64,000 bases of DNA from Vitis vinifera (GCF_030704535.1 NC_081822.1:4703001-4767000), one strand, 5' to 3'. Positions 1-14,900 are shown, counted from the first letter of the stretch. Numbers and translations: made by a program. The notes: generated by a model not told the origin, from the sequence alone.

Positions 1-378
1 CACAAGCAACCTTGAACCAGCAACAAACTCAGTCCATCCATTTCATGTTTTAGTGCTTCTTTGACATGTGCATCTAAATAACAAATGGACCTTGATGAAA
101 ATAACAGGGAAAATTTTGAAGTAGCTTGAGGAAAAAAATCTGGTTTCCCCTAATTATCAAAGCATAATTCTAGAACTATAATGTTTGGTTATTGGAAAAA
201 AAAAAAAATAACTGCAGTCTTATGGACAGTAGATATTTCATTTTTAGTGCTGATAAAGAAAATAAGGTCAGTATTGCAATAAATTTCGAAAGAAAATCAA
301 CCAACAATATTGTGGATAACTAAATTGGGAAAGACAGAATATGTAGACATAAAGAGATGTCGATTTTCACCAACTTAC

Positions 379-3300
379 ATGGCATGGTACGATAGTCGCC
401 TGAACTTATCATCATGCTCTAATCCATTCTGCGATGTTCTTCTCACTAAAGGAAGTTTATAGCTTTCTAGAAACTGCTTAAGCAGACAAGGGTCTCCTCT
501 AAAGACATCAAGGTGTATGGGGATCAAGTCCCAAATAGGGTCACCTGAAAAAGAAATATAGGAATCAGATTTCACATTAGGGTGATAAAGATGACCTAAT
601 GCATCACTAACTACAATTAGAACATATAAGATGTATATGTCATGACTGATGCTAAAAGTCAAGAAGATAGTATTACAAACTATAGATATTATCAAAGAGA
701 ATGATATACATTGTGAATCAAAATCCTACAAGATCAAACTTTTAGGAAAATTGGTAGTTCAACATGGTATCTAGAGTTGTAACTTGGTTGAGTTTGTTGG
801 GTTCATGGCTAACTTGAACCTAATCTAAATTAAAAAACAGACTTAACCCAACCCAACCTCTAACTCGAGATACTAAACCCAAATCCAACCTAACCTCATT
901 TCTCTAAGCTCAGGTTGAGTTCAAGTTGATCAGGTTGATCAGTTACATAATTCCAAATTCATCTATAATGTTTTTTTTTTTTTTAAATTTTGTACATTTA
1001 TATGAAAATTTAAAGAGTAAAGAGAACAAAATTTCAAGATAGTAACAAAAAATATATCTTAAAAAAAAAAAGGAAAACGAATATAATATAATATAAATTG
1101 ATATTTTTTCTTAAAAATCTCAAAAGAAAATGAATATTATTACATAGGATAATATATATTATAAATTTTATAAAAACATTAAATCAGATTTAGGTTAGGC
1201 TCGAGTTGTCCAAACCTTGGCTCGAGCACAACCCAAATTGAGTTCAGATTGAAAAAACTTAATCCCAGTCCAAGTTAAGTATTGGAAAAAGACGCAAGAA
1301 GGCTTGGCAAATGGCGCCGTTATGTATTTTTTGATTAGTTTGGAAGGAGAGAAATAGGTTAGCGTTTGGGGATGAGGACCTTTTGCTTCAAAGGTTAAAA
1401 TATTCTTTTGTATGTAATCTTTGGTTTTGGGTCAAGGGTTCCCTAGCAGAGAGTCATTCTTCTCTTGTAAGTTTTGTAGACTGGATAGGCTCCTAGTTAG
1501 GAAAGGTGGCGTGTATACTCCCTGTATACTTAGAGGACACCGGTTTTTGGTGTTCCCTCTTTTCGTTTAATATACTTCTTTTACTTATCAAAAAAAAAAA
1601 AAGTATTGGAAATGACTTTCCAAGTCCATCCAAACAATGGGTTGGGTTCGGGTTGAGTCAAGCCCATCCACCTGAGTTGTATCCCTAATGGTATCATAGC
1701 ATTGTATGGCGGGAGGTCATGTGTTCAAGCCTCACTGCATAATATTTATTTCCCTAATTTATTGAGCCCACATTTAAGCCCAAAGAGGTTGATTGTCATT
1801 GTTTGCCTACAAGCCTATGTGTCTCTCTATATATGGGGGTGCCACACATATGGGCGAGTATTAAAATCCAAATCCTACAAGCTTAAGATTTTAGGAAAAT
1901 TGGTAGTACAACAAATATCACAAACTACATTTTAGACCATATAAGATGTTTATGTCATGACTGATGCTAGAATTTAAGAAGACAACATAGTGCATTTTTC
2001 TGTATGCAATATAAAAGAAATCAAAACAATAGTAATATGAATTATAGTATCAGAGTGTTCTTAGATGCAGAGTGAAAGGCTGGTGAGGTTCTGAATCTTC
2101 ACCAAACAGAGAATTTTTACAGTAATTTATAATGAAAGCATTTTTGCTGGTATCAACTGAACAGAAACAATATTGGGATTAAACTAGGTCATGTTGAAGA
2201 AACAGCAAACTGAGGGTCTGGTTCAAATAATGGATTGCGCTTTTTGTTTAATTTTCAACTGCAAAAATGATGAACAGATCATCTCCAGTCAATTGCCACT
2301 CAAACCTGAATTTCTTCACACATGGTCCCAAAAAGCATCTAAACATTTTCAGTTTGCAAACAGGCACCTAAATCTAACTGCAAACAGTTTAATACACACC
2401 CATAGAAGTAACATGGCCATGGAAAATGGAGATTATATCAAGTGTCTAAACAGTGAGGGTTTGAACATGAAGTTTTATGGAAAAGAAGATTAAAAAAACA
2501 GGTGTTCTTATTCAGGCTGATAAATTAACAATTATGCCTCAAATCAAATTTGCCTAGTTTTAATTTTAGGAGCATTGCCTATGGGAACAGTAATTGATTT
2601 TGACAGAATAAATTTCCAACCTTATTCATTTGATCAGTAACTTTGATAGAGAAAACTCAGCAAAAATCCCTATATGGACGATGGGAAACTGATTGGTGAT
2701 CTCTATCTAAGAGAATTAACAAATAACAATTTCCAATTCATTCTACCAAAAAGGATCCATAGATTTTAACAGAAGTAAATAAAATCAACTAAAGAAGGAA
2801 AAACTAACATCTCTAACCAAGCAAAAAGAACCTCAAATGCATAAAATAACGTATGCAATACATGGGATTTAAAATCTAATTTACAATAAACAAAATTATA
2901 AGCAAATGCCCAAGTTTAAGAGAGTATTTGTTTTTTTAACTTTTTACTGAAAGTAATTTGCTTCTAGACTTTAAGTTGTTTGTTTTTCTACTATTTCATA
3001 ACTTACTATAAATTTTTGGTTGAATAGAAAAAGTAACATGTTAGTTTTTCTTTACTTTTTAATGCTTAATAAAAATAAAATATTACAAAAACAAACAACC
3101 TAATACTTAACACTATCAAACACTATTTAGTTTTAAATTCTATTTAGAATTAAGTAAAAAAAACCAAACACCACCTAAAGCTTTTTCAAAATTGGTTGTT
3201 TAAAAACAATTGATTTAGAATATAAAACCATTAGACACCAAACATGCTGAAAAGGTTTCCTTCATGATATAAGACTTTCAACTAGCTCAATGCTTTCAAA

Positions 3301-6300
3301 GACAAACAGTAGCCATAAATTTTTTTTATATAACTGTAGCATGGAAAACTAACTGAATCACTGAAAAGTAGTCACCTATAGACAGATCACTGAAATCAAG
3401 AATGTGGCCAGGACGCCACGATACTTCCTCTGTGCAGCCATCTGCAGAACCATTGCCTGTCAGACAAGAATCTGTGGCAGGTGTGGTCAAGCAAGAACTA
3501 ATCCTACATGGTTCCATGTGAATATTGTCATCCATGATATCTGAGTGTATCCAGCAGCAAGGTTTATTAACTTTGTCTTGGCCATTTTCATCCTAAAGTA
3601 AAATAAAAGTCAAACACAAATATAAAGATGTTAAAAAGAGATTATGGCAAGGAATTTTTTTTACAGTAAGTACAAAAATGACAATCGTAATAACAACAAC
3701 AATAACATTGATAATAAGAGAGGCGAGAGGTACCTGGAATATATTGAGCAACTTTGCAAAATCATTTGGGAGGTATTCGTCAACTTTTTCCATCAGGCTG
3801 CTAGGAATTGGATCTCCCCTATAAATTGCAACTGAGGATTAATCAGAAGCACACAGATTCCTTTTATGTCATATTAAAACAAGCATGAGCAAAGCACATT
3901 CAATAAACAGCAAGGCCAAGATCATAGCCACTAATAAATGTAAAGAACAGAACCCTCATTGAAAAGATCAAATTCAGTCACAGAAGACAAATCACAGATA
4001 GATGAATTAGCAGGGATTTATGGATCAGTGCAACAAATAACATGCATGCATTAATATATAAGCACAAGCATACAAAAGAGCACAACAAAGATCAGACAAT
4101 CCATTAGCCTTATATTAGAAAAAAGGAAACATGATATTTGCATCTGTAAGCCACAGCTTTCTTACCAAAAGAAGAGAAAAATAAATGAAGGAAGAAATTA
4201 TTTGGTTGCAACACAATCTCTCATCAAATAAGCATTTTTGAATATTCATCATAACAATTTTTACAGTAATATGACAAAGAGCTAAATGGAGTGTCCTGAT
4301 ATCTAACAAGCAAGGCGAAAGGATCCACCATTACCAACAAAAATAATAACAACAAACAATAAAAAAAATCAAAGAACCCTACAAAAAGATGTCTCAAAAT
4401 TTATTAAATTGTTTCCCATCAATGTGACCCACTACACAAAAAGCAAATAAAAAACAACCTAATTTCTATCATGTATGCTGCATGTACCCTTTTAAGAAAG
4501 GTGATCTCTACACATTTCAGCAGAGTAAATTCACCCAGAATCAGCTCAAGCAATTTAACCACATGATTTGAAACACTATTTATATAATGGGCTTATGTTT
4601 TGAACATGCTTTAAGAAATGTGATTCACCATATGATGGGCCAAGAACATTTTTCTAATTTCTGGTAAGTTAGAAAACCATACAAGCTGTAATGTGTACAA
4701 GTCAGGTCTTTTATCCCCATACATGGCAGGCATATCTGATCCCTAAAAAGGAGGGGACCACTGTCCCACAGGTTACATTAGGAAGCTATGTGTAGCCAAA
4801 TCTTCTTTATTTGGGAGGTTTACATCATCAATTTTTATCTTTTATTCTTCATTTTTTATTTGGTATGACCAAAGTTTTTAAAGGCAAAAGTGTGAGCTGA
4901 GGCGTTTTTGCACCCATGAAGAGAGACATAAAAGCCTTGAAGTGTTGAGACATAAGCCTGAACCTTAATTTTCATAAAAATAATTTTCTATAGCATATTT
5001 TCATACAATATCTTCTCTCCAACTTTTAAATGATTCATATTGAAAAAAAATTATCATAATTGATTTTTTTTTTCTAATTGAAAAATCATAATTAATTAGA
5101 TTGCATAATTTTTTTCTCCACATAATTAAATCAGTAAATAAATAATAATCTAAATAAAAACAGTCAAAATAAATAAATAAAATTTTAAGTTAAAAAAAGG
5201 GTGAGTGTGGTGTAGAAGAGCATTACTAGAGTTTTAAATTTTAGCCAAAAAAGGGGGGACCACTGTCCCACAGGTTACGTTGATAAACTATGTGTGCCAA
5301 ATCTTCTTAAAATCATTATTTTTATTTTTTATTCTTCATTTTTATTTGGTGAGAGCTACCATAATTTCTTTTCCATAGCATTCTAAAAAGTTGTACTAAT
5401 AACAATCTAACGCACTTTTTGATTGAAAACAAATAATCAAATGAGGCCAGCCCTTGAGGCCAAGTTTAAGTTGCAAGGGGTTGGGAAGGTTATTGGTTGA
5501 ATTCTATGAAATAGAAAAACAAAGAAAAAAACCCTACTTATAAAAACTAATAATAAAAAAAAAATGGAATTACTTCTGAAATACTTAATCTACCATTTGG
5601 AATCACCATCTGGTGAAACAGGCCTTTTTCCATCAACAAACTGTACAAACTAGATTTTATGTTGGTTAGTTAGCTTGTTTCCATTAGTAGCATGTAAAAC
5701 ATAATATATCTAAAGAGGTAAGGACATAAATGTCTCAGAATTATACCACAAAGATGACCAAAGAGTTTGCCTGCCAAAGAGGTAACTGCCACAGTTAGTA
5801 ACCACATACGAGTGCCATAATAAACTGATTCTGTAGATTTAAGCCATGTAAAATCCAATTTTCTCTTGAGGCCTAGCTTAAGTGGCAAGGGGCTGGGGTA
5901 GGAAAAACAGAGACTCCACATTCATTACCATATAATAGCAACATATAAAGAAATGAACAAATAAAACAAATGAGAAAAAGAAAGGAAAACCAAAAGCAAA
6001 AAAGGAAACAAAAAGAAAAAGAAAAAATCCATTTTGGCTATAGGCAATAATTAACAATAGGGCTATCCTTATGTAGGTTGGGTCATGTTGATGGCCAACC
6101 CATGCCCATCCTAAATTAAGAATATTCAACCGAAACTCAACCACTTACTTGAGGTACTTAAGCCAAGCCCAACTCAACCCAACCCCTAACTTGAGGTACT
6201 TAACCCAAGCCCAATCCAACTAATTTCTCTAAACCTGGATTGAGTTGTTAGGCTCAAATTAATCGAGTTAGACTTAGGTTATTTTCTTTCATTAATTTTT

Positions 6301-8875
6301 TTTATTATATAGGATATTATAAATTAGAAATATTATAAAAATATTAAATTAGGTTCGGATTTGGCTCAAGTTGCCAACCTGGACTCGAGCCTAACCCAAA
6401 TTCAGTTCAAGTAGAAAAACTTAACCCAAGTCCAATCCAAGAATAAAAAATGATCTCTAAGCCCTTCCAAAGGTTAGATGTGCTTAGGTTGGGTTGTACC
6501 AATCCATTCAGTTGCACCCCTAATTAATAATGACACAATACAGGTGTTGTTTTCCCACATAAGGTGACACACTTGACATGTTAGTCTCAAATATGAACAC
6601 AATAACAGTGCAGTAATCCAAAGGGTACATGGTGTCAAACATGACAAAAGCCAAACCATATGCTTTATGTATCTGCATCAATAGTTGCTCAACAGGTAAA
6701 GGTCAATTTTAAGTACTTCTCTGAAGGATAGGACATACCACTTAGTTAAGCGGCTGGAGACATCCTTTCTCTTCCTGGCTAGAGTTCTAATGAAAATCTC
6801 CCATTCAGCTGGAATGCCAATTTTATCAGAAATTTCATCCATAAAACCATTATCAAGGGACAAGTGTATTGAATCGTTCAAAGATGGATGGGGCAAGATA
6901 TGAAGATTATGCAGCTGCTCTCCCAAAAAAGAAGCTAAATTTAGAACATCATCCCTTGGAAGTGTATCTCTTCTGCAAAAAGAAGAGAACAGTCAACATT
7001 GATAATAAAACTAAATTACTCTTATTCCTAGCTCTTTTAGATTTCAGTTATGATATACACAATGTACCAAATTAAAAACCAAAATACTAAAAATATTGAT
7101 TAAAATAAAAGTTTCAGATTTCATTAAAAAGAATGTAAGAAACATTTAAAAGAATTTTACAAAAAAAATAAAAATATAGTAAGAAACAAAAAATCTCACT
7201 AGCTATTTTTCAGTCATTTTCATATTTTTTTATAGGAAAAAAGAATCATAAAAAATTTCAAGAGCCATGAGAGAGAGAGGGAAAGTAGCTAGTGATACCC
7301 TTATTGTCATTCTTTAAACAAAGTAATTTTAAACATTAGTCACAAGTATACACAATGTATCAAATTAAAAACCAAAATACTAAAAATATTGGTAAAAAAA
7401 AAAAAGAATTTCAAAAAATAGCACATGAAATAAAAATATAGTAAGAAAATAAAAAATCTTAGTAGCTATTATTCAATAATTTTTTGTAGGAAAAAAGAAT
7501 GAAAAAGAATCTTAAAAAATTTTCAAAGAATTCAATAATTTTTTCTACTAAATTTTTTTGAAGAACTAAATATAAAATAAGTGAAAGACACAAAACCTTG
7601 TATGTAAAAATAATTTGTCATATATGAACATCTAAGGACCAAATCATCACTTAAACCTCAAATAAAATACAAGTGGTTAACAAGAGCTTGATTGTTATTA
7701 TCCATAATTTAAAGTATCCTATTAAACCATGTTATCTCTTATGATTTAAACTAAACACATACTCTTAATGTGAACAATTAGATAAGACATAATTTTATGA
7801 AAAAATAAATAGCATATAATTTAATAATAATAATATAGTTTAATTGTAAATTAGGTTGTTATTTACTTTAATTTCAAAATAAAAAATTCAAAACCTTCCA
7901 AAATCCAACCCAAAGATAATTCAACATTAAGAACTTATTTAATAAAATAGCAAATAAATTTTTTTTAAATAACAAAAAATAAATTAAGATAATAGTTGCA
8001 TGAGAAGAAAAAAGATGAAAACAAAATTAAAAATTAATTTTTTAAATTTTATTGAAATCCTAATATATCATTACCACTAAAGGATAAGTATTTTTCCAAT
8101 AACATTTAATTAAAAACATTTTGTGCTTTTGAAAATTCAGTTTGTAGAGGTGGAGAGGAGGAGGGGCAGCGGGTTGCAAAGTTTTAATTTTTAAAAGATT
8201 GTTATTTATGTAAGCATTTTTTTTTTTCATTAGGGAAATTTTAAGAGGGGGCATTAGCTCCAACATTGTTGAGGAATCTTGAGACTTTGGTGTTTCTATC
8301 TTTTTCCTTTTCCTCTTCTTTTTCTACTTTTGGGTGTTTGCTGGTATTCTTCACAGATGATGCTGTCTTCTGGTATTCTTTTAATATCAGCATCTTGCCC
8401 AATAAGAAAATGTATTTGCCACTTCTAATGTATCAGAAAGGCAAAAAGTTCAGCTTCTAGCATTTGAACTGAAACAAGAAACAATAAGGCTAAGAGAACT
8501 TACAAACGAGCAAAAATCTTTCCTTTGCATCGTTTTGTTATGATATAAGGCCATATCCCTGCGCATTCAGCCGAACTAATAGATTCATATGTTGATGCTC
8601 CTGCTTTTTTATATTCAAAATCTTTCTTGCTCCATACACCAAAAGAGAAACCATCCTCCATACACTTTGCAGGAACCAAATTGCACTTAGCAATCACATC
8701 AGGCACTCCTTTACCATCCCAAGGCACAATTGTATAAGATCCATTATCAAGAAAGAGAATCCCGCTAGCCAAGACATCAGGAATATGATCTTTCAAAGGG
8801 GAGTTGACTTTACATAGTAGACTGTAAAATTCAAGCTGTAAACATGCAATACGACAATCTGTAAGACATATGCTC

Positions 8876-8907
<32 letters not shown>

Positions 8908-11900
8908 GAAAAGGATGATACCTCAGCACCTAAACTGTGAATTGATGCCTCTAGCCCTCCTTCAACAAAGAGCTTAACTACAGAGTCAGAAATGAGATAG
9001 ACCTGCTCAGAAAGACATGAAGAAGTTATCACCAGTTCATTCCTACACACACCCACACATGTATCACCAGTTCATTAGAGATAAACTTCACCTTTCAAGG
9101 TATGAAATTATTTCTCGCTTTTATGGACCGTACCCACCATAAAGTTATATCATGTCATACCCTTTCTACTATGCATTGAAACTTTTTCTTTGACTTAGAT
9201 CACTCAAGGACATAGTAAAAGAGCTCAGAAAATACAATCAAGTAATGGGGGGTCAATCAGGACAGAACCTTATTCCCAGGTTTGGATTTCACCCATTATG
9301 TGGTTTCAGCATATACAAGTATGCCTCTGTATTAGACAGTTCTACTATCCTCCTATATAACTTGAAGCATCATATGGGACAAGTTTTAATTACTCAGGTG
9401 CAGCACCTCTAAGAATTTGTCAACAGGTAATGGTATCCTAAGTTCTAAGTAGGAATTTAGGATGGAAGCAGGTAATGAAGTCTCTGTTTGTGACTCTTTC
9501 TCATAATAAGTTTCCATGTGTATGTTGTGTCAAGCATTTAATTAGAAGTAGATTCCCTATAACATAGGTCTAGCTCATTTTCCAAAAATTCTAGGATGCA
9601 CCTCGATACTTAATTAGGTCCTATGATAAACATTAATCTATGATGGTGCTTCATGTTCACTGCTTCCTTCCCAACCAAACTCAGGAATACCTTTTTCTTC
9701 CCTCCCCAACCCCCATATGCACTGGCAGTAGGCATTTGCACTTTGCAGCTTGCTTTCTTCAGACCAATGATATTGTAGATCATGTCTCAGTTGTTAATTT
9801 ATTTTTATTTTTCTATTCATTGTTTCAAACAGAATACTACCAATGAAACCCCAACCAGATATAATGGTTCTCCTCACTCCCAAATCAATTCTTTGCATAT
9901 GGTGCCCATTTCTTCTGACCTGGCTGGGACAGGTAGTGCTCCTTTTCTGCACAAATACAATGACTTTTTAAAAGCTGAAACTCCAAAATGTCCACTATAG
10001 TCAATTGTCTTGCAGCAGCAACTATTTCTTGTTCATTTTTGAAAGGTCCCCAATTACCACCTCACCCTCTTAGGATGCTGAGTTTGTTTCATTTCTTCCA
10101 TCTATCATGAATTTTTTGTTCTTTGGTCAATCAAATTGGATTGAGCAAAACAACTTGCTGTGGAAGAGCCAGCTTCTTGTCATGCTGAAATCATAGATCT
10201 ACATGATTTTCTTTTTTTCTAAAATGCTAACCTACTCCTACCATCTCCCTTTGTTGATGATATCTGTTGGCTCCCAGAAGCCTCAAATCACCTGAAATAT
10301 TCCTTGTTACATGTTTGATTAATTGCTTCTCTCAACAATCAACAGGTTCCTACTGGTATCAGTCCTTTCTTGGATTATAAGATTGACTGCTTCAGTGATT
10401 ATTAAAAATGTTGAATTAGGTCAACAATTAACGAATCTTCAGTCAAACACTGGTCAGTAGTTAGTAGCAATATTTCTCTCATTCCCTCTCCGAGTGAAAA
10501 GGATTAGTTTAATGATCAGCAAATTTTGGACATAATTAATTATACATTACACTTCCAAACATGCATCGCAGGACCCTATCCAACTGAATGCTGACAAAAG
10601 CCTCAACAAATAAGCATTTCTTGTTGAGAAAAACAGAAAAACATCATATTATAAATTGTATTATGAGATTTTTAATCAAATTCTATAATCTCTTTAGACT
10701 TTCCCACTGAACAACCAATAAAGCATTAAGTTCTTTTTCTTTTTGTTTGGGGATTCGATTCCTTTCCCTCCCCAACAGAAAGAAAAAAGAAACTCCTAAC
10801 TATAAGTTTTCCAATAAGTATGCAATAATCGATTAATCGATTTGTATAAATAAGTGGACCAATCTAGAAATCTTCGTATCCTTAGGTTAAAATCGAAAAT
10901 GTTGAGCAACTATTTATTCAAAAAAATGAACTAAAAAAGAAGAAGTAAAACCATAGGTTCAAGCTATCAATAGAACCTCCAGTTAACTTATGAACCTTCA
11001 ATTACTGAAACTAGTTAAAATACAGAAAGTTCACTTACAGGATTGCTTCCAGTGCCAACAGGAAGCCTCTCATCATCTGTGGGAGGAGGCAAACCATGGA
11101 AGGTGCAAATTTGTGCTGTGCGCTCTAGCCACTTGCCTGCATTTAGGGCAAGACATGCTCCCTAGGACATTTCAAGACATGAAATATAAAAATTAGAGAT
11201 GAAATCCAAAAATAAAATATGGCTGGCACTTCAAATTCTACATAAATATAAAAACCCGTGAGAGTAAATCCAGTGCAGCCACTAGTAAACCAACAGGCAG
11301 ACTCACCAACAGTTTCACACCTGGCACAAGCAGTAGTCATGTTGTGTATTAACTGGTGCCAAGGTGGATGGGTGCTGATTGGGGTTAGAATAAAAAGAAG
11401 TCCTCCATGGAAGATCTCATCGGCAGAGAATCTGCCTAGTTACTCCCTTAAATAACCAACCTACTCATTCTTTAAGAATAGTTTCACTTTTTCCCAAAAA
11501 TATTTTTAGTGTACTCACAAAGGCAACTCACATATACCACAATGTCTTTGATAGATCACCAAAGCCTACAAGGCAGACCTTAGCCTTCTCATTTAATGAA
11601 CCACCAATAGACAAGCATTAAAAAGAGGCTGAGAAGAAAAGACAATACCTTCCATATAAGCTCTCTCATTCCTGGTTTTCCAACCCAAAGCTTGCATAAC
11701 CATTCTCTCATTTCTCGTTGTCCTATGCAATTGCTTGAGCTCCACAGAGAACTGTAGTGGTCTTTCTCTTGATCCAAAAACACGGACAAGAAATTTATAT
11801 CATAATAAAAATCTTGATTCCACAAATCATAACTTTTACAGGCACCATTTCTTGCACTTTGGTTATCTGGATCCTTCCCGGGTTGGTAAGTTCTAACTCT

Positions 11901-14900
11901 CTTCTCCTTCCTAGTCAGATCTGGATGGTTCAAGCCATCTTTATCACAGAATGCATCTATTTTGCCATTCTCAAAACTTCCTTTGTCCAAAGCAAGCATT
12001 CCAGCACGGCAAACTCCTTTATGATGATAACCTGGAGCCATATCAAGGCATACAAATTCAAAGTTTTTGGAATTTACAAAATTCTGTGTGACAGCAATAG
12101 TGGTTTCCAAATTTAACACACAGTGCCACCATCCACTTGGAACATATATTGTTTCTCCAGGTAATTGGGTACACTCGATTGGCTTGTCTTCATCAGCAAG
12201 AAGTGGATAAAAGTCCAGCCACCACTGTTAACAAAAATGGCATACAAAACAACTTGAACAAGTGTTATTAGAAGTACAAAATAAATCATCGATGTTATGC
12301 ATCTGGATGTCTACATCAGATACCTGCAATGATGTTGGAGTCTCAATATTGACATCACCATCTTCTTCATTTACATGTACTGTAACACCCGTAGGCACTC
12401 TTCCTGGAGGATACAATGCCCACCTATTCAAACATGATTAGGACGTTACCTTAATCAATCCATATAGAGAGACAACAAAGAAACAAAGACAAAGAACTCT
12501 TCCATACTAGATGGTCACAAGTCAAAACAGGCACTACTGGAAAAACATAATTCACAATGGAATAATGATAAAGGCAATGCCAAAATTGATATTTAAAAGG
12601 AAGTTATTTAAAAACACCTATTTAATTTCTTGTAGAAATTCCTAAATTGACCTCAACACAGTTGCAGAGATGAGAAAAACCAGGAATAAATGTTTTTTAA
12701 CTTTTGACCAAACAATTGGTCACATGAATGTGGACAGCCACAAGTGCATGATAGATGCATGCAAAAACTTACTTTTTTTTTTTTCTCTTTTGATCAATTT
12801 CACCAATGTATGGTTTCACATGTTAATATTGAACACACTAAGACTTCAGAATAATTGAGCATATATTAAACAGGATTGAAAAAACAAACCTATCCAACGA
12901 CAGGTTGATCAATCTAAACCTACTTGAGAAGCAGCCCACTCAATCTCTTCATTTTTTAATCTCTTAAGCAGCTATGTTAGAAGCAAATGTGAAGGAAAAA
13001 TCCAGGTTTTCTACAAGCACATACCTACATGCTTAGAATTTTGTTTCCCCTTAAAAGTTTATAAGAAACAAATTAGTTCTCATGATTAAAGAAGTTAGTA
13101 TTGATGACAAAACCATTTTCCCATGACAATTGTCTATTCAATTCTATAGAAAAAGATGTGATCACTATCCTCACAGTGTTAGAAAGGAAGATAAAAACAT
13201 AAAACAAAACACCATAGCTAGGGAATTTGGACCTTAAAATGTAAAACCGGTTGTGAAATTTAGATACACAGTTTATCTAGTAGCAATAGGCATAGGCTGA
13301 AACAAATTATAGAGACTACAGAGCAATGCATAGAGACATATTTGTTTTCATGTTATCAAGCATCAAGTTTCTCTTTTACAGTCACCTCTTACGCCCACAA
13401 AGAAGAGTATTCCAAGCACTGGTAAGAGCTGGATCAACATGCCAAGAAGCACCAGACCTTTCTGGCCCAATAATGAGCCATCTAAAAGGTGGTCTCTGAT
13501 CTCTATCTAAGACATCAAAAAAGTCTTCTTGAAATAGATGAGGCACGCTGTAATCTTTCAACAAGCCTGGTGCAACTTCACCAAACTGCAAAAATAGCAA
13601 GCTGGTTTATTTTGAAATTTTTTTATTCAAGACTGCATTATATGAGTATTACTACTAACATAGGATCACCTTGTCATCAAAAATATACAGGGGATCCTCA
13701 TCATGCTGAACTTTCATGTATGAGACATAATCTTTGAATTTCATTGTGATCTTCCGTGAACTCCTTTGGGATATCTTAAATGCTGTATCTCCATAATTCA
13801 TCAATAGCTGATCAGTTGTCCAGGTACTTCTCGCTGGCCAAGTATCAGCTAATCCAGCAAGCAAAACCTAGAGTAGGGTTCATCAATAAAGCAGTGAACA
13901 AAACGAACAAGAAACTGGTAGTAATTCACAGTTTTTCCACCCAAAAATGTTCAAAATAAAACAAGTAAATCTATTTGAGATAAGAAAGAACATGGAAATA
14001 GTAAAACAACAAGACTTAAAAACAATAAGAAACAGAAGCCAGTATATAAAATATGATGGAACTGAATATGTGCATGACCAGTTTAACACATACACATGAG
14101 GTTCTCTCCAAATACAAATAAAATCTTCATGTCCATGATATGCATTTTGAGAAAGTGAGCAGACTAATAAAGGAAAAAGAGAGGGTAGAAATCCACGATT
14201 ATAACATATTATTTTCACCATTTCTTTCAATCTAGTTCTTTGGATTCAAATATGAATCAGAGCTACTTTACCGGTTTTTTCCCATCATATTCATGACAGA
14301 ACGCTTCTAAAGAGAGATCTTTCCTTCTTTCTGCTTTCCCATTATCAAAAGTGAACCCATCCAATGTGGTGTGGCACCGATATAATCTTCTGTACAGGAA
14401 TAAAGAGTTGAATCCTGCAAAATGTTAAACACACCAAGGCATTCTTCTAATCAAGAAAACACTGCAGATAATAATAATAGTAAAAAGAAGAAGAAGAAAC
14501 TAAAACAGTCTCGCAAAGAAAATTTCTGAATATCGACTGGAAAAGAGAGCCAGTGAAGGGAAAAGTTATTAAATGACAGTTAAGAACCCATAGCAAGAGA
14601 CTTTTTACCATCAAAATGCAAAGGCTTTTCGCAAGGTTCTATATATCCATTTGGCATATGCTCCCTGCAATAGAAAAGGGACCTTTTCTTTAACAACACA
14701 AAATAGGAAGTCAAAAGAAACTTAACTCATATACAACTGATGGGAAACCAATATGAGAAGTACTCAATAAGAACCCAATTCCCAATTAGAATCAGAGAGT
14801 AAAAGCTCTCTAAAACAAACGTAGAATGATTAGTAATACATACTGAAGCAGTGCCGTTTTCTTCCAGGAGCCTTTGTACTGAAGGTGATCCTTTACATTA

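Larger units (their letters stand above)
714..1914 (+). mobile_element. Small LTR-type (TRIM-like) element, interrupted
   Basis: Two copies of a roughly 42-base motif (722-763 and 1871-1912, AAATCCTACAAG...GGTAGTWCAAC) read in the same direction. The first is followed at once by TGGTATC, continued after an inserted MITE as ATAGC. This resembles the plant retroelement primer binding site complementary to initiator methionine tRNA (TGGTATCAGAGC). The original element was therefore short and non-coding. Outer limits and target duplication were not resolved. Confidence 0.45.
602..1990. repeat. Direct repeat of about 70 bp flanking a nested transposon block
   Basis: Bases 602-672 and 1917-1990 are clearly similar; both contain a CATATAAGATG core followed by TATGTCATGACTGATGCTA. 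They flank a 1.2 kb block made of short LTR-like repeats, an hAT-type MITE and a LINE fragment. Everything lies in the last intron seen of the JMJ21-type gene. The arrangement could be a tandem duplication later split by insertions. Confidence 0.6.

Noticed and set aside
11757-12116. 119-codon open frame on the plus strand
   Set aside because: It lies exactly opposite the conserved JmjC exon 11649-12224 on the minus strand and has no family signal.
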